NCBI GenBank assembly: GCA_017515985.1
Contig: JAFWDV010000003.1
Span: 1 to 64,000 of the forward strand
Direction of reading: 5' to 3'
DNA: 64,000 nucleotides
Origin: Clostridia bacterium
Lineage (GTDB): Bacteria > Bacillota > Clostridia > TANB77 > CAG-508
Part shown: positions 27,303 to 36,635 of the stretch, one piece after another
How the letters are laid out: the number at the start of each line of letters is the position of its first letter
Numbering within the stretch: the first letter of the stretch is position 1
Made by a program: the position numbers and the translations under genes
Notes under the pieces: generated by a model
What the model was told of the DNA's origin: nothing
The model's database searches: none
What the model saw: the letters and a program-made list of their open reading frames with translations, nothing else

Positions 27303-27674
27303 ATGGCTCGTATATCAGGAGTAGATTTACCTAGAGAAAAAAGAATAGAAATTGGATTAACATATATATATGGTATAGGTTTATCAAGTTCTCAAAAAAT
27401 ATTAGCAAAAGCTGGTGTAAATCCAGATGTTAGAGTAAAAGATTTAACAGACGAACAAGAACAAGCAATAAGAAATGCTATGGAAGGTTATGTTGTAGAA
27501 GGTGACTTACGTAGAGATGTTGCTCTAAACATTAAGAGACTTACAGAAATCGGTTGCTATAGAGGATTAAGACATAGAAAAGGTCTTCCAGTTAGAGGAC
27601 AAAGAACAAAAACTAATGCTCGTACAAGAAAAGGACCAAGAAAATTAGTAAGCAAGAGCAAAGCAGCAAAGTAA
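27303..27674 (+). CDS. rpsM: Ribosomal protein S13
   Basis: A 123-residue S13 (uS13) of the 30S head contacting the 50[26 protein letters not shown] start, [29 protein letters not shown] end. ATG 27303 follows TTTGGAGGTG. Opens the alpha segment of the operon. Confidence 0.97.
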   Translation: MARISGVDLPREKRIEIGLTYIYGIGLSSSQKILAKAGVNPDVRVKDLTDEQEQAIRNAMEGYVVEGDLRRDVALNIKRLTEIGCYRGLRHRKGLPVRGQRTKTNARTRKGPRKLVSKSKAAK

Positions 27675-27700
27675 TAAAAAAATAAGGAGGTAAAACTTAA

Positions 27701-28099
27701 ATGGCTACAAAGAGCGTAACAAAGAAAGTTACTAGAAGAAGAGATAGAAAAAATATCGAAAAAGGTATGGCTCATATTCATTCTAGTTTTAATAATACAA
27801 TAGTTACAATTACAGATGTTCAAGGAAATGCTATTTCTTGGGCAAGTGCTGGAGAATTAGGATTCAAAGGATCTAGAAAAAGCACACCATTTGCAGCTAG
27901 CGAAGCAGCAGAAACTGCAGCAAAAGCAGCTATGGAACACGGATTAAAAACAGTAGAAGTATTTGTAAAAGGACCAGGTTCTGGTCGTGAAGCTGCAATT
28001 AGATCATTACAAGCAGCTGGTTTAGAAATAAGCAGTATTAAAGACGTAACACCAATACCACACAATGGTTGTAGACCACCAAAAAGACGTCGTGTATAA
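27701..28099 (+). CDS. rpsK: Ribosomal protein S11
   Basis: A 132-residue S11 (uS11) lining the mRNA exit channel. [45 protein letters not shown]-type core, [22 protein letters not shown] and [17 protein letters not shown] terminus. ATG follows AAGGAGGT. Confidence 0.97.
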   Translation: MATKSVTKKVTRRRDRKNIEKGMAHIHSSFNNTIVTITDVQGNAISWASAGELGFKGSRKSTPFAASEAAETAAKAAMEHGLKTVEVFVKGPGSGREAAIRSLQAAGLEISSIKDVTPIPHNGCRPPKRRRV

Positions 28100-28130
28100 T
28101 TTAATATAATTTAAGGAAGGTGAAATAATA

Positions 28131-28727
28131 ATGTCAAGATATAGAGAACCTGTATTAAAAAGATGTAGATATCTAGGTATTAGTCCAGCTGTTATTGGAA
28201 TTGATAAAGAATCTAATCGTAAAATGGCAGGAAATAAACATAAAAAAGTATCTGAATATGCTATTCAGTTAAAAGAAAAGCAAAAATTAAAATTTATCTA
28301 TGGAGTTAGCGAAAGACAATTTAGAAAATATTTTGATATAGCTTCAAGCAAAAAAGGTAAAACTGGTGAAGTTTTATTACAAATATTAGAGAGCAGATTA
28401 GATAACGTAGTATTTAGATTAGGATATTCTAGAACAAGAGCAGAAGCTAGATTACAAGTTACACATGGTGCTTTCGAAGTAAATGGTAAGAAAGTTGATA
28501 TACCATCTTACATTGTAAAACCAGGTGATGTAATCGCTGTTAGAGAAATAAGAAAAGATAACGGAACAATTAAAAATAGTGTAGAAGAAACAGCTTCAAG
28601 ATTGATACCAAGCTGGTTAGAAAAAGATATTGATAACTTATCTGGTAAGGTATTATCAGTAGTATCAAGAGAAGAAATAGACTACCCAGTAGAAGAACAT
28701 TTAATAGTAGAGCTTTACTCAAAATAA
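28131..28727 (+). CDS. rpsD: Ribosomal protein S4
   Basis: A 198-residue S4 (uS4), primary 16S binder and, in Bacillus and E. coli, an autoregulator. The N-terminal zinc cysteines of some S4 proteins are absent (C- form). S4 RNA-binding domain at about residues 88-150 (RLDNVVFRLGYSRTRAEARLQVTHGAFEVNGKKVDIPSY-type). ATG 28131 follows AAGGAAGGTG. Confidence 0.97.
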   Translation: MSRYREPVLKRCRYLGISPAVIGIDKESNRKMAGNKHKKVSEYAIQLKEKQKLKFIYGVSERQFRKYFDIASSKKGKTGEVLLQILESRLDNVVFRLGYSRTRAEARLQVTHGAFEVNGKKVDIPSYIVKPGDVIAVREIRKDNGTIKNSVEETASRLIPSWLEKDIDNLSGKVLSVVSREEIDYPVEEHLIVELYSK

Positions 28728-28825
28728 TAATGCTAGCAGTTATGCTATATTTATTAAAAAAATTATATTAGAATTTATTTTAAAGTGTAGAAATAAAATC
28801 TCACTTCTTATATTAGGAGGTAAAA

Positions 28826-29773
28826 ATGATAGAATTTGAAAAGCCAAATATTAAATGCTTAGAGATAGATAATGACAATAATTATGCTAAATTTGTATGT
28901 GAACCACTAGAGCGTGGTTACGGCATAACTATAGGAAATTCATTAAGAAGAATATTACTTTCTTCATTACCAGGAAGTGCAATTACTGGTGTTAAAATTG
29001 AAGGTGTTCAACATGAATTTTCTACAATACCAAACGTAGTAGAAGATGTACCAGAGATAATAGTTAATCTAAAAAGCGTAAGATTAAAATTAGATCAAAA
29101 TGAAGAAAAAACTCTAAGAATTAACTTTAAAGGAGAGGGAGAAGTAAAAGCCGGTGATATAATCACAGATGGAACAGTGGAAATATTAAATCCAGATTTA
29201 CATATTGCAACTGTATCTGAAGGTGGATCTTTAGTTATGGAATTAACAGCTGATATGGGTAGAGGATACAACACAGCTGAAAAGAACAAAAAAGATGATC
29301 AACCTTTAGGATTACTTCCAATAGATTCTATCTACACACCAGTCAAAAAAGTTAATTACTCAGTTGAAAATACTAGAGTTGGACAAATGGTAGATTATGA
29401 TAAACTTACAATAGAAGTATGGACAGATGGAAGCTTAAAGCCATATGAAGCATTAAGTTTAGCAGCCAAAGTAATGACTGGACATTTAGAATTATTCATA
29501 GATTTATCTGAAGCTACTAAGAACACAAAAGTTATGGTAGAAAAAGAAGAATCTAAGAAAGAAAAAGTATTAGAGATGTCAATAGAAGATTTAGAGCTAT
29601 CTGTAAGATCATTCAACTGCTTAAAGAGAGCAAATATTGCAACAGTTGAAGACTTAGCAAATAAGACAGAATCTGATATGATGAAAGTTAGAAATCTTGG
29701 AAAGAAATCATTAGATGAAGTAACTAACAAATTACATGCATTAGGATTAGATTTCGCAAGAGAAGATGATTAA
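28826..29773 (+). CDS. rpoA: RNA polymerase alpha subunit
   Basis: A 315-residue alpha subunit. The N-terminal dimerisation domain includes [28 protein letters not shown]; the C-terminal DNA-binding domain (about 245-310) has the helix-hairpin-helix core [44 protein letters not shown]-type sequence. ATG 28826 follows TTAGGAGG. Standard place between rpsD and rplQ. Confidence 0.97.
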   Translation: MIEFEKPNIKCLEIDNDNNYAKFVCEPLERGYGITIGNSLRRILLSSLPGSAITGVKIEGVQHEFSTIPNVVEDVPEIIVNLKSVRLKLDQNEEKTLRINFKGEGEVKAGDIITDGTVEILNPDLHIATVSEGGSLVMELTADMGRGYNTAEKNKKDDQPLGLLPIDSIYTPVKKVNYSVENTRVGQMVDYDKLTIEVWTDGSLKPYEALSLAAKVMTGHLELFIDLSEATKNTKVMVEKEESKKEKVLEMSIEDLELSVRSFNCLKRANIATVEDLANKTESDMMKVRNLGKKSLDEVTNKLHALGLDFAREDD

Positions 29774-29797
29774 TTATAAAAAGGAGGACTTGTAAAA

Positions 29798-30322
29798 GTG
29801 GCTACAAATAGAAAATTGGGAAAGACAACAGATATAAGATTAGCAATGCTTAAAACTCAAGTAACTGATTTAATATTCCATGGTCAAATAGAAACAACAG
29901 CTGCTAGAGCTAAAGAAGTTCAATCAATAGCTGAAAAATTAATCGCTTTAGCTATAAGAGAGAAAGATAACTTTGAAACAGTTGATTGCAAAGTTGTTAA
30001 AGCTAAAGTTGATAGCAACGGAAATAAAGTTACGGAGCTTACAAAGAGCAAAAACGGAAACGAATTCTTAAAAGTAGTTAAAGAAGAAACTACTGAAAAA
30101 AGACAAAAAGACATGCCTTCAAGATTAAATGCTAGAAGATTAATGATGAAGTCTTTAAACAAAGTTAAAGATGCAGAAGGAAATGCTGTTGATTTAACTG
30201 CAAAATTATTTAATGAAATAGCTCCAAAATACGAAGGAAGACAAGGTGGTTATACACGTATAATCAAAGTTGGACAACGTAGAGGAGATGCAGCAGAAGT
30301 TGCAATATTAAAATTAGTTTAA
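29798..30322 (+). CDS. rplQ: Ribosomal protein L17, long form
   Basis: A 174-residue L17 (bL17). Bacterial L17 is usually about 115-130 residues. The N-terminal half ([42 protein letters not shown]) and the C-terminus ([36 protein letters not shown]-type) are normal; an insertion of roughly 50 residues (about 70-120, [17 protein letters not shown] and following) lies between. Start is GTG after AAAGGAGG. Last gene of the superoperon, followed by a terminator. Confidence 0.95.
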   Translation: MATNRKLGKTTDIRLAMLKTQVTDLIFHGQIETTAARAKEVQSIAEKLIALAIREKDNFETVDCKVVKAKVDSNGNKVTELTKSKNGNEFLKVVKEETTEKRQKDMPSRLNARRLMMKSLNKVKDAEGNAVDLTAKLFNEIAPKYEGRQGGYTRIIKVGQRRGDAAEVAILKLV

Positions 30323-30328
30323 TATAAA

Positions 30329-30372
30329 AAATGGTTAGGGGGATAGAAATATTTCACTAGCTATTTTTTTTT
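30329..30372 (+). terminator. Terminator of the S10-spc-alpha operon
   Basis: AAATGGTTAG (30329-30338) pairs with CTAGCTATTT (30357-30366) using two G-U pairs, ending in a nine-base T-run. Confidence 0.75.
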
Positions 30373-30400
30373 GCATATATTATGTAAGGGGGATATAAGA

Positions 30401-30748
30401 ATGTTTGAATTTATATGTAATTGCATTCTATGGACACTTGCATTATATGGTTTGATAGATATATTTAAAATCTGTAAAGATTATTTTCTACATAGAAGAA
30501 TTGAGTCAAATGGGATTTTTGTTATAGTAGCAGCTAAAAATCAAGAGCTTCAAATAGAGGGATTTTTAAGATCTGTAATTTTCAAGATGTTATATGGTAA
30601 AGAGGATTATTTAAAAAACATTATAGTAACTGATTTAAATTCAGAAGACAGCACAAAGGCAATATTAGAAAAGTTTTCACAGGATTATAGTGAAATAAAA
30701 TTGATTGACTGGGAGGACTGTAAAAGGAATTTAGATACTCTTGAATAG
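30401..30748 (+). CDS. Small membrane-anchored glycosyltransferase-fold-like protein
   Basis: A 115-residue protein of unknown function. One hydrophobic helix (residues about 5-25) is followed by a soluble part resembling the first half of a GT-A/GT2 fold: NGIFVIVAAKNQELQIEGFLRSV, then KNIIVTDLNSEDSTKAIL, reminiscent of the nucleotide-sugar binding strands and DxD-like DLNSED. The rest of a glycosyltransferase is missing, so it is either a remnant or a small family that lost catalysis. ATG 30401 follows AAGGGGGA; a further in-frame ATG at 30371 lies at the terminator T-run and is rejected. It sits between rplQ and recD2. Confidence 0.55.
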   Translation: MFEFICNCILWTLALYGLIDIFKICKDYFLHRRIESNGIFVIVAAKNQELQIEGFLRSVIFKMLYGKEDYLKNIIVTDLNSEDSTKAILEKFSQDYSEIKLIDWEDCKRNLDTLE

Positions 30749-30782
30749 ATAAATAAAAGCTCTGGAGAGCTATGGAATAATA

Positions 30783-30811
30783 TTGAATTAGAATTTTTTA
30801 TATGATAAACT
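30783..30811 (+). promoter_or_regulatory. recD2 promoter
   Basis: TTGAAT (30783-30788), 17-base spacer, TG-A-TAAACT with hexamer 30806-30811. Confidence 0.45.
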
Positions 30812-30879
30812 ACAATAGAATTTGTTACAAAATAAAATAAGTTACGGATAAACTTGTTAAGGAAAAGTGAGGAATATAC

Positions 30880-33099
30880 GTGGAGATAAAAGGAGAGCTT
30901 AAAGAATTAATATTCCAAAATGATGTTAATGGTTACACCATTGGGGTGATGGAAACTGATGAAGAGGAAATAACGATAGTCGGATATCTGCCATTTATAG
31001 CAATTGGAGATAATTTAAAACTAATCGGTAAATACGTAAATCATCCTGATTATGGTAGACAATTTAAAATTGAAACTTTTGAGAAAACTATGCCAGAATC
31101 GGCTGCGAGTATAGAAAGATACTTGGCAAATGGTATGATAAAAGGTGTTGGTCCTGCAATAGCCAAAAGAATTACTGATAGATTTGGCGAAGAAACATTG
31201 CATGTATTGAAGTTTGAACCTACTAGATTGGCTGATGTTAGAGGAATTTCTAGAGATAAAGCTTTAGAAATTGCGGATCAATTTAATGAGAATTGGGAGC
31301 TATGGCAAATTGTAGGATTCTTAGAAAAATTTGGCATTGGTGTGCAAAATGCACAAAATGTGTATAAGGCACTAGGTGTTAATGCTATAGAAGAAATTGA
31401 GGCAAATCCATATATTTTAATAGATTTAGCAAATAATGTTGATTTTAAGTTAATTGATAAAGTTGCCATGGAGCTAGGATTTGAATATAACAACGAAAAA
31501 AGAATCAAATGTGCAATTAAGTATGCTCTATCTAAAGCAACCTTAAATGGCCATTGTACGGTCTTAGAAGATGAATTATACAAATATGTGAGTCTGCTAT
31601 TAGGTGTACAAAACGAAGAAATTGAAGATTCTGTAATTGATTTGAAAGTTAAGGGCGATATTATTATCGAGGAACGCGAAGATAATAACTGGGTTTACTT
31701 GGGCTCTTATTATAAAGCAGAAGATAACATTGTTCAAAGAATATTTAATTTAAGTAATGCGAGAAATATAAAGAAAATACACAATTTTGGACAAGAATTA
31801 AAGGCTGTGGAGGAAAAATCGAATATTGTTTTATCAGACAAGCAAAGAGAAGCTATAGAAGCAGTAAATGAAAACAACGTATGCGTTATTACAGGTGGAC
31901 CTGGTACTGGAAAGACTACGATTATAAAGGTAATATTAGATTTATATAAATCTAAAAAGAAGAAAACTGTGCTTTGTGCTCCAACAGGCAGAGCTGCAAA
32001 AAGAATGACGGAAACTACTGGAGAAGAAGCTAAAACATTACATAGGCTTTTGGAGATTGGAAAAATACAAGAAGAGCCAAATAGTAAATTTGACGATTAT
32101 GATATTGCTCCAATTGATGCGGACGTTATTATTGTTGATGAGATGTCTATGGTAGATTTATTTTTGATGAATTACCTGTTAAAAGCCATTTTCCAAGGAA
32201 CAAAGCTTGTTTTAGTAGGTGATGTTGACCAGTTACCATCTGTAGGACCTGGAAATGTTTTGGCAGATATAATAAACTCTGAAAAAGTGAAAACAATAGT
32301 GCTAAATAAAATTTTTAGACAAGCAGCAAAAAGCAAAATTATTGTTAATGCACATAGAGTAAATAACGGTAATAGCTTTATAAAGCAAGAAGAATCTGAA
32401 GAGGAGCTAAATAAGGATTTCTTTTACATAAAGGAAAATAACCAGGATAAAATAGTAAGTCAAATATTATCGCTATGTAGTGGAAGATTGCAGACATATG
32501 GCGATTACGACTTCTTTAGAAGCATACAGGTAATTACTCCGACTAAAAAAGGTGCTTTAGGTACAAAAGAATTGAATAAGGTTTTGCAAGAGCACCTAAA
32601 TCCAAGAAGAGAAGATGAGCCAGAGAGACAAAATCTAGGTGCTATTTTCAGAATCGGTGATAGAGTAATGCAAATAAAAAATAATTATGACATTTTCTGG
32701 GAAAGAGAAGTTGATGATTATGAAACCGGTACAGGTGTGTTTAACGGCGAATTTGGCACTATTCTAAACATAGATGAGGTAGAAAAAAGGGTTAAGATAC
32801 AATTTGATGATGAGAAGTTTGCATGGTACCAATATACCGAATTAGACCAAATTGAGCATGCGTATGCAATCACTGTTCATAAGGCTCAGGGAAGTGAATT
32901 TGATGTAGTTATCATGCCAATTGTGCAGGCAGCACCTATGCTTCTAACGAGAAACCTGCTATATACGGGAATGACAAGGGCTAGAAAACTTTTGATAATA
33001 ATAGGAAATGCTGGAGTTATCGATTTTATGATAAATAATGTGGATAGTAAAAAAAGAAATACAGGACTTGAGTTCAAGCTTAGAAATGCAGGAGATTAA
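30880..33099 (+). CDS. recD2: RecD2-type DNA helicase
   Basis: A 739-residue SF1B 5'-3' helicase of the RecBC-independent RecD2 family. The long N-terminal region (about 1-315) with helix-hairpin-helix elements (GMIKGVGPAIAKRI) precedes Walker A GGPGTGKTT (339-347), Walker B IIVDEMSMVD, GDVDQLPSVGPG (motif III) and the C-terminal AYAITVHKAQGSEFD and LYTGMTRARKLL motifs. Start is GTG at 30880 after GTGAGGAAT; weak but the N-terminus fits. It acts in DNA repair and replication-fork processing. Own promoter upstream; comF follows. Confidence 0.92.
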   Translation: MEIKGELKELIFQNDVNGYTIGVMETDEEEITIVGYLPFIAIGDNLKLIGKYVNHPDYGRQFKIETFEKTMPESAASIERYLANGMIKGVGPAIAKRITDRFGEETLHVLKFEPTRLADVRGISRDKALEIADQFNENWELWQIVGFLEKFGIGVQNAQNVYKALGVNAIEEIEANPYILIDLANNVDFKLIDKVAMELGFEYNNEKRIKCAIKYALSKATLNGHCTVLEDELYKYVSLLLGVQNEEIEDSVIDLKVKGDIIIEEREDNNWVYLGSYYKAEDNIVQRIFNLSNARNIKKIHNFGQELKAVEEKSNIVLSDKQREAIEAVNENNVCVITGGPGTGKTTIIKVILDLYKSKKKKTVLCAPTGRAAKRMTETTGEEAKTLHRLLEIGKIQEEPNSKFDDYDIAPIDADVIIVDEMSMVDLFLMNYLLKAIFQGTKLVLVGDVDQLPSVGPGNVLADIINSEKVKTIVLNKIFRQAAKSKIIVNAHRVNNGNSFIKQEESEEELNKDFFYIKENNQDKIVSQILSLCSGRLQTYGDYDFFRSIQVITPTKKGALGTKELNKVLQEHLNPRREDEPERQNLGAIFRIGDRVMQIKNNYDIFWEREVDDYETGTGVFNGEFGTILNIDEVEKRVKIQFDDEKFAWYQYTELDQIEHAYAITVHKAQGSEFDVVIMPIVQAAPMLLTRNLLYTGMTRARKLLIIIGNAGVIDFMINNVDSKKRNTGLEFKLRNAGD

Positions 33100-33115
33100 G
33101 CTTAAAAATGTGCGA

Positions 33116-33144
33116 TTGACATATTAATTTCGAGATGATAGAAT
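33116..33144 (+). promoter_or_regulatory. comF promoter
   Basis: TTGACA (33116-33121), 17-base spacer, TG-A-TAGAAT with hexamer 33139-33144. It drives comF and probably deoC. Confidence 0.65.
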
Positions 33145-33229
33145 CGAAATATAAATGTTCATAAGAGACACAAAAGAGGTTTTTAATATATAGATATAAA
33201 TATTTAGGGGGCTTTTGAAGGAGTTTTTT

Positions 33230-33901
33230 ATGAAATTTAATCTTTTAGGAAGCACTCTAAATTTTATTTTTCCACCAGTTTGTGGATACTGTAAGAAAAT
33301 ATCGAATTCATATTTATGTGAAAGCTGCTTAGAGATAGTAAATAAATTAAGAGTAGATGGTAATTTGTTTTTTGATAATAAAAACTTTGGCAGTCATTTC
33401 TGGATATTTGAATATAAGGATGAAATAAGAGATAGAGTGATTGAATATAAATTTCAAGATCAATCATACCTATATAGATTCTTTGTTGAAATAATAAAAA
33501 ATGATGAAGTGGTTACCCAGTACATTAATAAGTTTGACTTTATAGTACCAGTACCATTACATAAAAAAAGATTGCGAAAGCGTGGATACAACCAGACAGC
33601 TCTTATAGCAAAAGCAATAGGAAAAAGTAATATAAACGTAGAATTTTGCGATAAATTACTTATAAAAAATAAATATACGGAGCCTCAAAGTTTACTTGAT
33701 AAAGAGCAAAGAGAAAAGAACGTAATAGAAACATTTATAGTTAATAATAAATTAGATACTAAAAGATTTGCAGGCAAAAGCATTCTAATTTTTGACGATG
33801 TGTACACCACTGGAAGCACTGCAAATGAATGTGCAAGGGTTTTGAAACAAACAGGATGTTCAAATATTGGAGTTTTAACAATAGCCAAAAGACAGGGATG
33901 A
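33230..33901 (+). CDS. comF: ComF family phosphoribosyltransferase-like protein
   Basis: A 223-residue ComF-type protein. An N-terminal zinc ribbon (CGYCKK, YLCESC) is followed by PVPLHKKRLRKRGYNQTALIAKAI and the PRTase loop ILIFDDVYTTGSTANEC. In Bacillus ComFC takes part in DNA uptake; in other bacteria the relative GntX is less clear, so a competence role is only suggested. ATG 33230 follows GAAGGAG; the in-frame TTG at 33215 is inside that ribosome binding site. A GGGGACGGAG repeat begins right after the stop. Confidence 0.85.
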   Translation: MKFNLLGSTLNFIFPPVCGYCKKISNSYLCESCLEIVNKLRVDGNLFFDNKNFGSHFWIFEYKDEIRDRVIEYKFQDQSYLYRFFVEIIKNDEVVTQYINKFDFIVPVPLHKKRLRKRGYNQTALIAKAIGKSNINVEFCDKLLIKNKYTEPQSLLDKEQREKNVIETFIVNNKLDTKRFAGKSILIFDDVYTTGSTANECARVLKQTGCSNIGVLTIAKRQG

Positions 33902-33934
33902 GAAATTTTGGGGACGGAGGAAAAAAATTTTCAA
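33902..33934. repeat. GGGACGGA-type dispersed repeat, copy 4
   Basis: GAAATTTTGGGGACGGAG follows the comF stop codon exactly as in copy 3 after guaB, then diverges by one base (GG for GC) before an A-run and ATTTTC. GAAATTTT/AAATTTTC can pair. Confidence 0.5.
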
Positions 33935-33951
33935 TTTAAAGGAGGATGGAA

Positions 33952-34608
33952 ATGGATAATGAATTAATACTAAAATATGTGGATCATACACTTCTAAAGC
34001 AAGATGCAACATGGGAAGATATTAAGAAAATATGCGATGATGCTGTTAAATACAATACAGCTTCTGTGTGTATTCCACCTTCATTTGTGAAGAAAGCTAG
34101 TGAATATCTAAATGGGAAGACAAAAGTGTGTACAGTAATTGGTTTTCCAAACGGTTATAACACAACTGATGTAAAAGTGTTTGAAACTAAAGATGCAGTT
34201 TTGAATGGCGCCGATGAAATTGATATGGTTATAAATATTGGAATGCTTAGAGAAAAAAGATATGATGACGTCTTAGAGGAGATTAACCAAATAAAATCTG
34301 CTTGTAATGGTAAGTTGCTAAAAGTTATTATTGAGACATGCATGTTAACGGACGATGAAAAAATTAAAATGTGCGAAATTGTTTCAAAATCGAATGCAGA
34401 CTTCATTAAGACATCAACAGGCTTTTCAACAGCAGGTGCAACTCATGAAGATATTAAATTGTTTAAAAAATACATGGCAGATGGCAAAGGAATAAAGGCT
34501 GCTGGAGGTATTTCTTCTTTTGATGATGCAAGGATGTTTATTGATGAAGGTGCAACTAGACTGGGCACAAGTAGACTTGTAAAAATACAAAAAGAAATAA
34601 AGCAGTAA
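33952..34608 (+). CDS. deoC: Deoxyribose-phosphate aldolase
   Basis: A 218-residue class I aldolase cleaving 2-deoxyribose-5-phosphate to glyceraldehyde-3-phosphate and acetaldehyde in deoxynucleoside breakdown. [16 protein letters not shown] start, [12 protein letters not shown], Schiff-base lysine in [15 protein letters not shown], and [13 protein letters not shown] are diagnostic. ATG 33952 lies 6 bases after GGAGG; the in-frame ATG at 33946 touches the Shine-Dalgarno and is rejected. It complements the nucleoside phosphorylase at 2497-3288. Confidence 0.95.
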   Translation: MDNELILKYVDHTLLKQDATWEDIKKICDDAVKYNTASVCIPPSFVKKASEYLNGKTKVCTVIGFPNGYNTTDVKVFETKDAVLNGADEIDMVINIGMLREKRYDDVLEEINQIKSACNGKLLKVIIETCMLTDDEKIKMCEIVSKSNADFIKTSTGFSTAGATHEDIKLFKKYMADGKGIKAAGGISSFDDARMFIDEGATRLGTSRLVKIQKEIKQ

Positions 34609-34646
34609 TATTTTTATAAAGATAAATTGTAAAAAATAGAGAAAAT

Positions 34647-34675
34647 TTGAAAAAAATTAAAAAATATGGTAAAAT
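34647..34675 (+). promoter_or_regulatory. Promoter of glucosaminidase gene
   Basis: TTGAAA (34647-34652), 17-base spacer, TAAAAT (34670-34675) with TG three bases before. The promoter lies inside an upstream extension of the coding frame and so argues for the ATG at 34710. Confidence 0.6.
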
Positions 34676-34709
34676 AAAGTATGGTTTAAAATTAAGAAGA
34701 GGTGGTTTT

Positions 34710-36485
34710 ATGGATAATAACCAAGAAATAGTTGGCAGAGGAACAAAAAAAGAATTATTGGATAAGAAGTGTAGTAAAGAAAAAACTATAAAAGAAGTAA
34801 GTGATTATCTTAGAGAAATAGAGATTATGCAAGGAAGTCCTTCAGACAAAAAAAAGAATCTTGAGGCAGCTATCGATAGAAATTATAGGCAATACTTGGA
34901 CTCAGAAGCAGGGAAAGGTGCTGATGAAAAAATAAGAATTGCTGATAAAGAGCAGAGAGATACAGAAACGCAAAAAAAAGAAGACAAAAGAGTTCAAGAA
35001 CTTAAAAAAAGAAAGATTTCGGAAATGAGTGGTAGAGGAAAAGCACTACTAGCAGCACTAGGCATTTCTATTACTGGAATTGTAAGTGTAATCACAATTA
35101 CAAGGCCAGTAGGTAATCCAGAATTGCCTAATAAGTCACATAAAGGTAAAGAAGGTTTTATAGCAGATTCTACGGATACAATAATTCCTGAAAATACAAC
35201 TGAAAATGTTCAAGATAGTAGTGATTATGTAGATGTAACTACTGAGTCTGATGTAACTTTTGGGGATAGTGAGGATGACTACTATATTCATGCAGGTCGT
35301 CACTATGATGACGTTACTGATGAAGAATTAAGAGCTTGGTACGGAATAGAAGATGAATATGATAAATATCCAGATATAGCACAATTTAAAGATTATCCTG
35401 GTTATAAAGAATATTTATTATTACTAAAAAAAGAGCATCCAAATTGGAATTTTAAAATTAAAAAGACAGGGTTAGATTTTAACGAATGCGTTGCTAAAGA
35501 AATGATGCATAAGGGAGTAGCAATTGCAGAAAATGAGTGGGAGCCTGAATGGTACAATTATGAAAGAGTTTTGGTTGATGGTTCTAGTTGGGTATTACCA
35601 TCTAAAGAAGCTGTAGCTTGTACTATGGATCCTAGAAATTTCTTAAATGAAAATCAGATATTCCAATTTAGAGACTTACATTTTCAAGAGGCTGAACCAG
35701 TAGAGTATATTAGAGAAATGTTTAGCAATGTTAAATGGGCTAATGCCGATAAGTTTACATATACAAATACAAACGGTGAATTAGTGACTATGGATAGATC
35801 TTTTGCAGACATTGTTTATGATGAAGCTAAAAAATCAAACGTATTAGCAAGTTATCTTGCAACAAAGATAATGCAAGAGCAAGGATCTGGAGAACAACCA
35901 GGTAAAACTGGACGTGGAACTACAGAAGGATATGTAGGGTATTACAATTATGGAAATATTAATTCGTATGGTTTTGACAGTGATGTATGGATGAGTGGAT
36001 TAGATTTTGCAAAAAAAGAAGGATGGACAAATCCAACTGTATCTGTAAGAGCACTAGCTGACTTTGTTAGAGATGTGTATATAGATGCTGGACAAAATAG
36101 TATTTATGAAACTAAATATTACATAAGTGAAAAAGGTAACTTGAAACAATATATGACTAATTTCAGTGCAGCGTATAATGAAGCTCGTCGTTTATATAAG
36201 GACATGGATTATGATGAAATAATTGATTTTACAATTCCTGTATATGAAAATATGCCTAAGGAATTATGCAGAATGCCTGCAGAACCATCGTATATGAACA
36301 AAGAATATATAAATTCTGAAAATGATATCGAGGTTGAAATCACATACAATGAAGAGTCTAAGAAGCAGGATATTAATAATTCATCTAAAGGTTATAGTTC
36401 AGATATGGATAGTGATTTAAGTGATAAAAAACAATTTGCAGGAGAATATCCACCTTCATATGATGACTACGATATGGAACAATAA
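34710..36485 (+). CDS. Membrane-anchored endo-beta-N-acetylglucosaminidase-like protein
   Basis: A 591-residue protein. Residues 1-110 are charged and probably coiled-coil in the cytoplasm (DNNQEIVGRGTKKELL to KKRKISEMSGRGK), residues 112-131 form one membrane helix, then a Thr/Asp-rich linker and an extracellular hydrolase domain. In it, SYLATKIMQEQGSG holds the likely catalytic Glu, and GYVGYYNYGNINSYG and the final FNPT-like NPTVSVRALADFV match the LytD/LytB-type glucosaminidase fold that cuts GlcNAc-beta-1,4 bonds in peptidoglycan. The C-terminal 70 residues are acidic and repetitive. ATG 34710 follows AGAAGAGGTGG. Long cytoplasmic domain is unusual. Confidence 0.7.
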   Translation: MDNNQEIVGRGTKKELLDKKCSKEKTIKEVSDYLREIEIMQGSPSDKKKNLEAAIDRNYRQYLDSEAGKGADEKIRIADKEQRDTETQKKEDKRVQELKKRKISEMSGRGKALLAALGISITGIVSVITITRPVGNPELPNKSHKGKEGFIADSTDTIIPENTTENVQDSSDYVDVTTESDVTFGDSEDDYYIHAGRHYDDVTDEELRAWYGIEDEYDKYPDIAQFKDYPGYKEYLLLLKKEHPNWNFKIKKTGLDFNECVAKEMMHKGVAIAENEWEPEWYNYERVLVDGSSWVLPSKEAVACTMDPRNFLNENQIFQFRDLHFQEAEPVEYIREMFSNVKWANADKFTYTNTNGELVTMDRSFADIVYDEAKKSNVLASYLATKIMQEQGSGEQPGKTGRGTTEGYVGYYNYGNINSYGFDSDVWMSGLDFAKKEGWTNPTVSVRALADFVRDVYIDAGQNSIYETKYYISEKGNLKQYMTNFSAAYNEARRLYKDMDYDEIIDFTIPVYENMPKELCRMPAEPSYMNKEYINSENDIEVEITYNEESKKQDINNSSKGYSSDMDSDLSDKKQFAGEYPPSYDDYDMEQ

Positions 36486-36507
36486 TTTTTATATAAACAT
36501 TAAATTA

Positions 36508-36562
36508 AAAGTTTTACAAAGGAGTCTTAATTTTATTAAGCTCCAATGTAAAACTTTTTTAT
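36508..36562 (+). terminator. Intrinsic terminator
   Basis: AAAGTTTTACA (36508-36518) pairs with TGTAAAACTTT (36547-36557), with GGAG/CTCC and CTTAA/TTAAG inside, followed by T-rich sequence. Confidence 0.8.
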
Positions 36563-36635
36563 TTTGTGTAAAAATAGTGTTTATATTTAAACAATTATAA
36601 TGTAAAATAGGTTAGTAGGATGAGGAGGAGATTTT

